A stretch of 64,000 bases of DNA from Bacteroidaceae bacterium (GTDB taxonomy: Bacteria > Bacteroidota > Bacteroidia > Bacteroidales > Bacteroidaceae): assembly GCA_017555875.1 (NCBI GenBank), contig JAFZFN010000014.1:175701-239700 (forward strand), written 5' to 3'. This document shows, in pieces, positions 26,501 through 32,388 of this stretch. The notes beneath the pieces are model-generated. The model made no database searches. It had not been told where the DNA came from and saw only the letters and a list, made by a program, of their open reading frames with translations. Positions within the stretch are counted from its first letter, which is position 1. Each line of letters begins with the position of its first letter. A program made the position numbers and the translations under genes.

Positions 26501-27937
26501 TTCACCAATAGTCGTGATACTTTCTGGAACGACAACAGTTGTCAAATTTGAACAATGCATCAACATTTCGGAACTAATGGTGGTGATGCCATCTGGAATT
26601 GTAAATGAAGAGAATGCAGTACATCTAGCAAAAGCACTGGCACCAATAGAAACAATTCCTTTGGGGAATTCTATGTTCGTGAGTGCTGTATGCTCGTAAA
26701 AAGCATAACTACCAACAGTAGTGACACCATCCTCAATTTTTACAGACACAATAGAAGCTTTATAACTATCCCAAGGTGCTTTTTGTGAAGACGAGGTAGA
26801 GTAATTCGCCATCTCTCCTGTTCCGCTAATTTTTAATAAGCCAGTGTGGTATAGTCGCCAGCTTAGATTTTCTCCACATGCCCCAGAGGCAATTACATTT
26901 TCCACTACTATGTTGGAAATTTCTCCAAAATCACCACCTTCATCGTCGCTAGAGTCCTTTGTATATTTAACTAAAAGCCTGTGTGCGCCACTGCTAAGTG
27001 TATGACTTATAGAACCATTGTATTCACCGCTTTTTGTTAAAACTATTTTACTATCCAAAGTAACAGTTAGCTTATCAGCAGATTCACTACTTACAAGCCA
27101 ATCGTAAGACAATATGGCATTGCCATTGGTATAAAAAGTGTAAAGTTTAGAACTGGTACTACTGTTGCTTTTGTTAGTAGATTTCCATGAAGGGAAGCAA
27201 AGCATTTCGGAACTCTCGACGGCTTTAACATTCACATTTGAAATCTTTGCACAATCCTGTCCTTCTTTGTCACTGCTATCTTTAGTGTACTTTACCTCAA
27301 GTGTGTGTTCACCTGGCGCAAGCGATGCTGCATGAGTTCCATTTTTCTCACCACTGTCTGTTAAAATAGTTACACCGTCTAATAGAATAATCAACTTATC
27401 ACCGCCAGATTCACTACTCACCATCCAATCAAAAGAAATAAGCGCATTTACCGTATTACTAAAAATATATTTATTGGAACTTGTGCTGCCATTGCTTTTG
27501 TTTGTTGATTCCCAGTCATCTAATATTGAATAACCAGAAGAAATTGTCATATTAGGAGCAACCTTTACATTCGAGATTTTACAACCATCATCACCATCAC
27601 TTCCAGCTTCATCCTTAGTATATGTTACAGTAAGAGTATGTTCACCTTCTGAGAGCTCTTGTGAGAATGTTCCATTGTTTTTGCCACTTTTAGTAAGGAT
27701 ATTGATTCCATCAAGATTGATGACCATTATGTCAAAGTATTCCTCACAGCTAACAGACCAGTCAAATGATAAAATCGTATTACCTACTGTTGTAAAGGTA
27801 TACGTATTTGAACTTGAACTGCTATGATTTGTAGACGGAGACGACCATGCGTCAAACGTTTGAGTTGCTGCATACAACTGGTTAGCGCAACATAATAAGA
27901 CGGCTAATGTTGCCATCATTTTAGTTAGTTTGTTCAT
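23597..27937 (-). CDS. BspA-type leucine-rich-repeat surface protein
   Basis: Predicted exported adhesin-like protein, 1446 aa. Order: signal peptide (to about residue 23, NQLYAAT); three tandem copies of a beta-sandwich domain of about 100 aa (about 25-345, each with a serine-rich start, SFDW and GEHTL..YTKD); a BspA leader module (ACGENLSWRLYHTGLLKISG); about twenty LRR_5 repeats of the GVTSIGSYAF type (about 400-880); a linker; two InlB/Listeria-Bacteroides-type repeats (about 1083-1200); and a C-terminal tail FDLLGRRV..GVYIINGVK like type IX sorting tails. Most of the gene is AT-rich, but the last 700 bases are not. No convincing promoter lies directly upstream. Confidence 0.9.
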   Translation of the reverse strand: MNKLTKMMATLAVLLCCANQLYAATQTFDAWSSPSTNHSSSSSNTYTFTTVGNTILSFDWSVSCEEYFDIMVINLDGINILTKSGKNNGTFSQELSEGEHTLTVTYTKDEAGSDGDDGCKISNVKVAPNMTISSGYSILDDWESTNKSNGSTSSNKYIFSNTVNALISFDWMVSSESGGDKLIILLDGVTILTDSGEKNGTHAASLAPGEHTLEVKYTKDSSDKEGQDCAKISNVNVKAVESSEMLCFPSWKSTNKSNSSTSSKLYTFYTNGNAILSYDWLVSSESADKLTVTLDSKIVLTKSGEYNGSISHTLSSGAHRLLVKYTKDSSDDEGGDFGEISNIVVENVIASGACGENLSWRLYHTGLLKISGTGEMANYSTSSSQKAPWDSYKASIVSVKIEDGVTTVGSYAFYEHTALTNIEFPKGIVSIGASAFARCTAFSSFTIPDGITTISSEMLMHCSNLTTVVVPESITTIGEYAFYGSGLTTITIPSSVTSIKSRAFMECAKMESITIPKSVTTIGDVVFSGCSGELNVYCNIPYDSYGIFRNANFSKVVIGDEVTKIGGNAFIYCDNLKFISIPKSVTSIGSYAFKECTNLEEITIPEGVKTIENSTFYKCSSLKTITIPNGVTSIGNNAFYSCESLESVKIPEGVTSIGSYAFEGCKSLESVKIPEGVTVIGSSAFGVCVTLKSVSIPNSVTSIGSYAFFSCESLESVKIPEGVTEIGGSAFSGCHALESVIIPNSVTSIGNGVFEYCNKLSSIVVSEENEYYDSRNNCNAIIETKSNTLIASCLGTIIPNTVTTIGEEAFSGSELKEINIPNSVTTIGDRAFANSSITEINIPSSVTTIGKEAFYFCYYSKKIVIPESVESIGDNAFKYCSNLDVYFHKNIDLSNLSLDSKAKMHLIINDESNKDLDTSISNKYTDITYNRNLTPGKYETIILPFVPNAESLENFAFYELTSVDGDVLNFSEVSDPQANTPYLYTLRPGKYSTEITGGETTISSEINTPRVAAWKTIGSYASQIVDCSVGDGYYYDINTQNNKLQNNVTNLILKPYHAYFKSAIASAATLNIHINGKAINETYTITYIVDNEVYHVESLEPNNQIPAIESPQKEGYTFNGWETLPSNMPNENITVYAKFTPNKYTITFKANGEIVSSESLAYGTTIVAPEAPEKEYYAFVEWTNLLETVPAYDVEFVAVYKQIGIHLIDAGTSFSQDEAISFDRIRYTRTFNNTNWQALYVPFEIPVTEEFLADFEVADLNDVRQYDRNDDGVKDETVIEAFKVKSGVLEANYPYLIRAREAGEKTITVTDATLYATEENSIDCSSVRDKFTFTGTYSQLSSEELPQGEGYYALSGGVWQPVAEGASLGAFRFYLKVDSRNNLNAAQGNAIRMRIIGEDGEEDDATGIDTPEFKDQNSELIFDLLGRRVDNPTKGVYIINGVKRVF
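23677..23707. repeat. Heptamer repeat inside the BspA-like gene, just before the tail
   Basis: On the coding strand the units are AATTCAA/AATTCAG/AATTAAT, read as PEFKDQNSEL, directly before the FDLLGRRV tail. Confidence 0.7.
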
Positions 27938-28249
27938 GCTTTTAATGTTTTTGTTTTATAATAGAAAAATTAGAATTTAAATGTTGACTAGATATTCGTT
28001 TTATCAGACACTACTCCCTACTTTGGATTCAGAATTTAATTTCACCATCATATTGCATACCTGAATTAGTTTTTTGTAACCTCCGCTTGCTCCGCCGTAA
28101 TGCTACACAATAGTACTGCTATCGTAGTCAGCCAAAGTTTAATTGTTTTCATAAAGGTTGAATAAAAAGTTATTAATAAAATATCCATACATTTTCGCCT
28201 ACCACTCTCCCAGCTTCAGCATTAAAAGTTAATACTTCAGTTATGGATA
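27938..28249. other. AT-rich spacer between BspA-like gene and structured RNA
   Basis: Holds only a broken BspA-type leader (28066-28152) and AT-rich sequence. I see no TAnnTTTG promoter on the minus strand near the BspA-like start. Confidence 0.5.
28066..28152 (-). pseudogene. Orphan signal peptide of a BspA-family gene
   Basis: A 28-codon frame begins MKTIKLWLTTIAVLLCSITA, which looks like the leader of Prevotella BspA-type proteins, then breaks off after EQAEVTKN. I read it as the 5' remnant of an older BspA gene replaced or interrupted by the present one downstream. It could also be a short exported peptide. Confidence 0.5.
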
Positions 28250-28345
28250 TAAAAAAAGACGTGGGAGAAACTTCCTTGCTTATCCCAGTCATCAGGCCTT
28301 CGCATTGCCTTTCCATCGAGATAAGCAACTCAGCCAGCCCACGCC
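28250..28345 (-). terminator. Terminator-like 3' end of the structured RNA
   Basis: Nested helices CGTGGG/CCCACG (28338-28343 with 28260-28265), TTGCTTATC/GATAAGCAA and AGGC/GCCT, followed on the minus strand by seven T (28251-28257). Confidence 0.65.
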
Positions 28346-28625
28346 ATCGCGTATTATAAAAAAGGTATACCATTAATGTCCCTTGTTGTAGGGTACACCA
28401 ATTGATATACGGGTATAATACACCCAGCATGGACGCTTCGTTGCGGTATCTTCAGATGGAATCAAGTTTGCGAAGTTTGATGACTCGAAGATAACGTTCA
28501 GAAAACGTCCTTTTCCTGCTCTTCGGTGAGGCTCGGTGTGGGCGCGAGGTCCACGGTGAGCGATGCACTCTCAGAGCACGAAATCCAATATGTCTTGACC
28601 CACCCATCCCGGAGGCTGGCTGAAT
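28250..28625 (-). ncRNA. Candidate free-standing structured RNA, about 375 nt, unknown class
   Basis: A promoter (28631-28638) and a hairpin plus T7 end bound this region. The predicted RNA starts with TCAGCCAGCC, which pairs perfectly over 10 bp with GGCTGGCTGA near its 3' end (28614-28623 with 28330-28339). Inside are several compensating hairpins: GCTC-ACC-GTGG/CCCAC-ACC-GAGC (28561-28532), ACGTT/AACGT (28509-28493), ATCTTC-ATCAAA/TTGAT-GAAGAT (28492-28448) and GGTGTACC/GGTATACC (28400-28360). The 3' part has TTGCTTATC/GATAAGCAA (28328-28320 with 28284-28276) and CGTGGG/CCCACG before the T-run. I found no match to RNase P, tmRNA, SRP RNA or a riboswitch I know. A 51-codon arginine-rich reading frame (28607-28452) lies inside and is an alternative explanation. 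Confidence 0.6.
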
Positions 28626-28630
28626 CGATG

Positions 28631-28638
28631 CAAAGGTA
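28631..28638 (-). promoter_or_regulatory. Promoter of the structured RNA
   Basis: Minus-strand TACCTTTG. The expected transcription start falls at about 28625, directly at the first base of the RNA's closing helix. Confidence 0.65.
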
Positions 28639-28867
28639 AAGATTTATTTTGAATTACATCGTAAGGATGAGTGTTTTTTGTAACAAACTCGTTTTATGTG
28701 CGAAAACGAAGGCTCCTTTCGCTCGGATGTGCGGATGTGTGGTTCTTAACCACGAATTTCCACCAATCTTCACAAACATAGTTCGCTGGCAGATAGGGGA
28801 AAGCTAAATTTCATCGACGTAAGTAGAGAAAAACTACGGTTTCCTTTGTTTTTCACCTTGCAATCAT

Positions 28868-28875
28868 TACTTTTG
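28868..28875 (+). promoter_or_regulatory. Promoter of the mntA-hepT pair
   Basis: TACTTTTG with a TTTG 19 bases upstream. It lies so close to the ATG at 28878 that this ATG would be at or before the transcript start, which favours ATG 28908. Confidence 0.65.
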
Positions 28876-28907
28876 CAATGACTAACCATATGAATGGAGG
28901 CTTGCCT

Positions 28908-29201
28908 ATGAAATCAAAAACAGAAATACTGCATCTGCTCAGCCAGTACAAACCTACGGCAGTAGGCAAGTATGGGGTGACTCGCATCGGCATCTTTGGC
29001 TCTGCGGCACGTGGTGAGCAGCGTGAGGGGAGCGATATCGATGTGGTATACGAGGGTGAGCCCAACCTCCTGCTTCGTTCGCGCATGAAGACTGAGCTGG
29101 AGGCTCTCTTCGGTTGCCGTGTCGATGTGGTGCGCTACCGCAAGCAACTTGTAGGCACTATCTTTGGGAAAGAGATTCAACAAGACTTGATACTGGTATG
29201 A
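28908..29201 (+). CDS. mntA: MNT-family nucleotidyltransferase antitoxin
   Basis: Minimal nucleotidyltransferase of 97 aa, the antitoxin half of a HEPN-MNT pair. It has the motif GSAARGEQREGSDIDVV (Gly-Ser, then Asp-x-Asp), the adenylyltransferase active site. In characterised systems MntA transfers AMP groups to a tyrosine of HepT and silences it. The start at ATG 28908 (MKSKTEI) is preferred over 28878 because of the promoter position. Its stop overlaps the start of the HEPN gene in ATGA, as expected for a coupled pair. Confidence 0.9.
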   Translation: MKSKTEILHLLSQYKPTAVGKYGVTRIGIFGSAARGEQREGSDIDVVYEGEPNLLLRSRMKTELEALFGCRVDVVRYRKQLVGTIFGKEIQQDLILV

Positions 29202-29572
29202 ATATCACTGAACGGATATATCAATTGCTTGAGCGAATAGAAGATTCCATTCTGCTCATACAAAGCCAGATGGGGCGAATCACTCGTCCCGAGGATTTTG
29301 TGTATAGCCAAGATGGCATGTTCACGCTAAGCGGAGTCTGCATGCAGTTGATATTCATCGGGGAGAGTGTCAAGGTCATCGATGCCAAAGACAATACTTA
29401 TCTTTCCAAATATCCCGATATTCCCTGGACAGCTATCATGGGGTTGCGCGACATCATTGCGCACGAATATCATCGAGTCGATGAAGAGGAAATCTATGCC
29501 GTTGTAGTAAATGACCTTCCGACTCTCCTTGAGCAAGTACGGTTAATGAAACTCGACTTACAATCCATCTGA
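29198..29572 (+). CDS. hepT: HepT-family HEPN RNase toxin
   Basis: HEPN-domain toxin of 124 aa, an all-alpha RNase. The catalytic RX4H motif is present as LRDIIAHEYH (Arg, four residues, His), and the following Y completes the RX4HXY motif whose tyrosine is the AMPylation target in HepT-MntA systems. The start overlaps the mntA stop by four bases. Both active sites look intact, so the system is probably functional. Such pairs act in plasmid or island maintenance or in phage defence; which applies here is open. A short perfect palindrome (CACAAAAGCTTTTGTG) follows at 29593-29608. Confidence 0.9.
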   Translation: MNITERIYQLLERIEDSILLIQSQMGRITRPEDFVYSQDGMFTLSGVCMQLIFIGESVKVIDAKDNTYLSKYPDIPWTAIMGLRDIIAHEYHRVDEEEIYAVVVNDLPTLLEQVRLMKLDLQSI

Positions 29573-29637
29573 AAAGAAATTCTCCCTTACATCACAAAAG
29601 CTTTTGTGGTGTTGTGATGAAGAAAACTTGCCGATAA

Positions 29638-29727
29638 GAGGACATCAAGGGCTACCTGATGGACACCTGCCTCACGGCACAGGACAACTACAAGGCTTTG
29701 CTGGACTATTTCAGGGTGAAATACTGA
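29638..29727 (+). pseudogene. 3' fragment of an unidentified gene
   Basis: An open stretch of 29 codons ends in TGA 29727 and reads like normal protein (GYLMDTCLTAQDNYKALLDYF), but a TAA lies immediately upstream in the same frame and no start codon fits. It probably is the C-terminal end of a lost gene next to the inverted-repeat element. I do not recognise the family. Confidence 0.35.
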
Positions 29728-29740
29728 AAAACCCGGTGGT

Positions 29741-30087
29741 AAAAGTTCATAAATGGGTTGGCATTGGCAGAGCCAAGCGTACTTGAGTTATGCCGAGCCT
29801 GAAGATACGAAAGGAGTTGAAGAAAATGGATAAACGAATTTTGCAGTTTGCAGCCCTCCAAATTTATTTATCATAGGCTTGATAAATTTTTTTCGCTTTG
29901 TTGAAAAAGTTTTTTCACTATAGTGATAATTTTTTTTCAAGCCCTCGAAAAAGTTTGAAAAACGTTACAATATGTTGGAATAGTGGCTATTAGCTATGCA
30001 TCGATGGCGTATTTTCCTTTGCGCTCCTCTTCTTTGCTGCAACACCTGGTCTCAGCTCTGCCAAAGCCAACCCATTTATGAACTTTT
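29741..30087. mobile_element. 347-bp element bounded by 33-bp inverted repeats
   Basis: 29741-29773 and 30055-30087 are inverted copies of 33 bp with a single mismatch (outer AAAAGTTCATAAATGGG, inner TTGGCAGAGC). The 281-bp interior is AT-rich and has no gene. It holds the palindrome TCACTATAGTGA between T-runs and a hairpin TTTATC..GATAAA. It may be a MITE, the remains of an insertion sequence, or an invertible segment. Apart from this, the fragment at 29638 and the promoter modules, I see nothing in 29573-30343. Confidence 0.6.
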
Positions 30088-30180
30088 GTAACCTGAAAAT
30101 CGACGGTTGGGAATGCAAAAAATGCCGATTTCATCGAGGAAATAGGTGTCGTCGCAACCGACGCTCTTTTCGCGTCGGCG

Positions 30181-30316
30181 CTGAGAAAAGTTCAAATGAA
30201 TTTGACTTTTCGCTCACTTATTCGTACCTTTAATCTGCTTCGCAGCTTTTAGGTACTCACGTTCGCTGAGAAAAGTTCAAATGAATTTGACTTTTCGCTC
30301 ACTTATTCGTACCTTT
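30181..30316 (+). repeat. Perfect 51-bp direct repeat: duplicated promoter module before trmB
   Basis: 30181-30231 and 30266-30316 are identical over 51 bp, from CTGAGAAAAG to ACCTTT, with a period of 85 bp. The -7 octamer of the upstream copy is TACCTTTA and of the downstream copy TACCTTTG. An AATCTGCTTCGCAGC hairpin and AGGTACTCACG lie between them. Confidence 0.85.
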
Positions 30317-30317
30317 G
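30310..30317 (+). promoter_or_regulatory. Promoter of trmB
   Basis: TACCTTTG in the gene-proximal promoter module, 26 bases before ATG 30344. Confidence 0.75.
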
Positions 30318-30343
30318 TATGTCAAAAAGAGCAATACAGAGAA

Positions 30344-31114
30344 ATGGCAAAAGGAAAACTGGCAAAGTTTGCCGACATGGCAGCGTATCCGCATGTGTTT
30401 GAGTACCCCCACTCGGTGGCCGAGCAGGTGCCCTTCGAGATGCGCGGCAAGTGGCGCGAAGAGTTCTTCAAGAACGACAACCCCATCGTCTTGGAGCTGG
30501 GCTGCGGACGCGGTGAGTACACCGTGGGGCTGGGACGCATGTATCCCGACAAGAACTTCATCGGGGTGGACATCAAGGGGGCACGCATGTGGACGGGGGC
30601 TACCGACTCGCTGCGCGAGGGCATGACGAATGTGGCCTTCCTGCGCACAAACATTGAGATCATCGACCGCTTCTTCGCCGAGGGCGAGGTGGACGAGATA
30701 TGGATCACCTTCCCCGACCCGCAGATGAAGAAGGCCACGAAGCGACTCACCTCTACGTGGTTTCTCCGTCGCTACGCCTCGTTCCTCAAGGCAGACGGCA
30801 TCATACACCTCAAGACGGACAGTAACTTCCTCTACACCTACACCGATGCGTTGGTGAAGGTGAACAACCTCCCCACAGAGGTGAATAATAGTGATATCTA
30901 TGGTAGCAGCGAAGAATTCAGAATTCAAAATTCAGAACTTAATATCCGCACCTATTACGAGCAGCAGTGGCTCGACCGAGGACTGAGCATCAAGTACCTC
31001 AAGTTCCGCCTCATCCCCGAGCAGGAGCTGCAGGAGCCCGATATCGAGATTGAGCTCGACGACTACCGTAGCTACAACCGCAGTAAGCGTAGCGGATTGC
31101 AGACAAGCAAGTGA
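30344..31114 (+). CDS. trmB: tRNA (guanine-N7)-methyltransferase
   Basis: SAM-dependent enzyme that methylates G46 in the tRNA variable loop. The 256-aa protein from ATG 30344 has [15 protein letters not shown] (SAM site, about 50-64), [25 protein letters not shown] (TrmB signature) and [14 protein letters not shown]. The region before [11 protein letters not shown], which in homologues is an ordinary loop, is here translated from a 7-bp repeat (30914-30940) as EFRIQNSEL, so repeat DNA has become part of the protein without breaking the frame. Mrp follows 83 bases downstream, after another repeat block. Confidence 0.93.
   Translation: MAKGKLAKFADMAAYPHVFEYPHSVAEQVPFEMRGKWREEFFKNDNPIVLELGCGRGEYTVGLGRMYPDKNFIGVDIKGARMWTGATDSLREGMTNVAFLRTNIEIIDRFFAEGEVDEIWITFPDPQMKKATKRLTSTWFLRRYASFLKADGIIHLKTDSNFLYTYTDALVKVNNLPTEVNNSDIYGSSEEFRIQNSELNIRTYYEQQWLDRGLSIKYLKFRLIPEQELQEPDIEIELDDYRSYNRSKRSGLQTSK
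30914..30940. repeat. Heptamer repeat inside trmB
   Basis: Units GAATTCA/GAATTCA/AAATTCA/GAACTT on the coding strand; three units encode a heptapeptide of the NSEFRIQ type. Confidence 0.8.
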
Positions 31115-31117
31115 TAA

Positions 31118-31194
31118 TAATTCTGAATTTTGAATTATGAATTATCTGCCAGCCAGACGATTCAGAATTCAGAATTCATCATTCAGAATTCTAA
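31118..31194. repeat. Heptamer repeats with opposed arms between trmB and mrp
   Basis: Left arm of CTGAATT-type units and right arm of ATTCAGA-type units around a short centre (ATCTGCCAGCCAGACG). Confidence 0.75.
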
Positions 31195-31197
31195 GAC

Positions 31198-32295
31198 ATG
31201 AACTTATATCCCAAACTCATCCACGATGCACTGGCTACAGTGCGCTACCCCGGTACGGGCAAGAACCTCATCGAGGCCGAGATGGTGGAGGATGACCTCC
31301 GCATCGACGGCCAGAAGGTGTCGTTCTCACTCATCTTCGAGAAGCCTACCGACCCCTTCATGAAGTCAATCCTCAAGGCCGCTGAGGCCGCCATCAAGCG
31401 CGATGCCGGTGCCGAGGTGGAGGTGACCATCAATGTCAAGACCATCCAGCAGGCACGCCCCGAGGTGGAGAAGCTGTTGCCGCAAGTGAAGAACATCATC
31501 GCCGTGTCGTCGGGCAAGGGCGGAGTGGGCAAGAGCACCGTGGCGGCCAACCTCGCCGTGGCACTCGCCCAGCAGGGCTACAAGGTGGGCCTGCTCGATG
31601 CCGACATCTTCGGGCCCTCGATGCCCAAGATGTTTCAGGTAGAGGATGCACGCCCCTATGCCGAGCGCATCGACGGGCGCGACCTCATCATCCCCATCGA
31701 GAGCTATGGCGTGAAGCTGCTCTCCATCGGTTTCTTCGTAGACCCCGCCCAAGCGACCATCTGGCGTGGCGGCATGGCGAGCAACGCCCTCAAGCAGCTC
31801 ATCGGTGATGCGGCATGGGGCGAGCTCGACTACTTCCTCATCGACCTGCCTCCTGGCACGAGCGACATACATCTCACCACCTTCCAGACAGTAGCCATCA
31901 CGGGTGCCGTCATCGTGAGCACACCGCAGGAGGTGGCGCTGGCCGATGCACGCAAGGGTATCGACATGTTTACCAACGACAAGGTGAACGTGCCCATCCT
32001 CGGATTGGTGGAGAACATGGCGTGGTTTACCCCTGCCGAGCTGCCCGAGAACAGGTACTACATCTTCGGCCGTGAGGGCTGCAAGCGCCTCGCCGAGGAG
32101 ATGGGCGTGCCCCTCCTGGGACAGATCCCCGTGGTGCAGAGCATCTGTGAGGGTGGCGACAATGGTCGCCCCGTAGCCATCGATGAGGACACGGTGACGG
32201 GCCAAGCCTTCCGTGCGCTGGCCGAGGCGGTGGTGGAGCAGGTGGCCGTGCGCAATGCTACACAGGAGGCAACGCGAATCGTGAAGACGAAGTAG
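31198..32295 (+). CDS. Mrp/ApbC-type P-loop ATPase, Fe-S cluster carrier family
   Basis: Cytosolic ATPase of the Mrp/NBP35 family involved in Fe-S cluster delivery. The 365-aa protein has an N-terminal DUF59/MIP18-like domain (about 1-85), then SSGKGGVGKSTVAANLA (deviant Walker A), LLDADIFGPSMP, FLIDLPPGTSD and VENMAWFTP. The CxxC that follows VENMS in ApbC proteins is absent here; the sequence reads AELPENRYYIFG. As far as I recall this is normal for Bacteroidetes members. ATG 31198 lies directly after the repeat block. A bidirectional terminator follows. Confidence 0.92.
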   Translation: MNLYPKLIHDALATVRYPGTGKNLIEAEMVEDDLRIDGQKVSFSLIFEKPTDPFMKSILKAAEAAIKRDAGAEVEVTINVKTIQQARPEVEKLLPQVKNIIAVSSGKGGVGKSTVAANLAVALAQQGYKVGLLDADIFGPSMPKMFQVEDARPYAERIDGRDLIIPIESYGVKLLSIGFFVDPAQATIWRGGMASNALKQLIGDAAWGELDYFLIDLPPGTSDIHLTTFQTVAITGAVIVSTPQEVALADARKGIDMFTNDKVNVPILGLVENMAWFTPAELPENRYYIFGREGCKRLAEEMGVPLLGQIPVVQSICEGGDNGRPVAIDEDTVTGQAFRALAEAVVEQVAVRNATQEATRIVKTK

Positions 32296-32324
32296 CACGA
32301 TACGTTGATAGACGATAACAATCA

Positions 32325-32355
32325 AGAGGGGGACGGCATTTCGCTGTCCCCCTCT
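32325..32355. terminator. Shared terminator between mrp and the DPP IV gene
   Basis: AGAGGGGGAC (32325-32334) pairs with GTCCCCCTCT (32346-32355) between two convergent genes. Confidence 0.85.
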
Positions 32356-32388
32356 CTTATTAATAACTCCCTTTATCTCTCAAGATAA

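Noticed and set aside
28261..28330. Possible hammerhead ribozyme or TPP riboswitch in the structured RNA (CTGATGA; GGCTGAG...CCTGATGACTGGGATAA)
   Set aside because: The hammerhead needs CUGAUGA, GAAA and a cleavage site separated by two hairpins; only one hairpin fits between GAAA and CUGAUGA. The TPP core P2/P4/P5 pairing is not formed; the same bases pair as TTGCTTATC/GATAAGCAA instead.
28173..28430. Leftward 85-codon frame upstream of the BspA-like gene
   Set aside because: It crosses the terminator helices and the hairpins of the structured RNA and has no protein-family resemblance.
29604..29786. Rightward 60-codon frame after hepT
   Set aside because: Runs into the inverted-repeat end and has low-complexity Gly/His content; a different frame here (29638-29727) looks more protein-like.
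31366..32325. Leftward 319-codon frame over mrp
   Set aside because: Histidine- and leucine-rich antisense translation; mrp on the other strand has all P-loop motifs.
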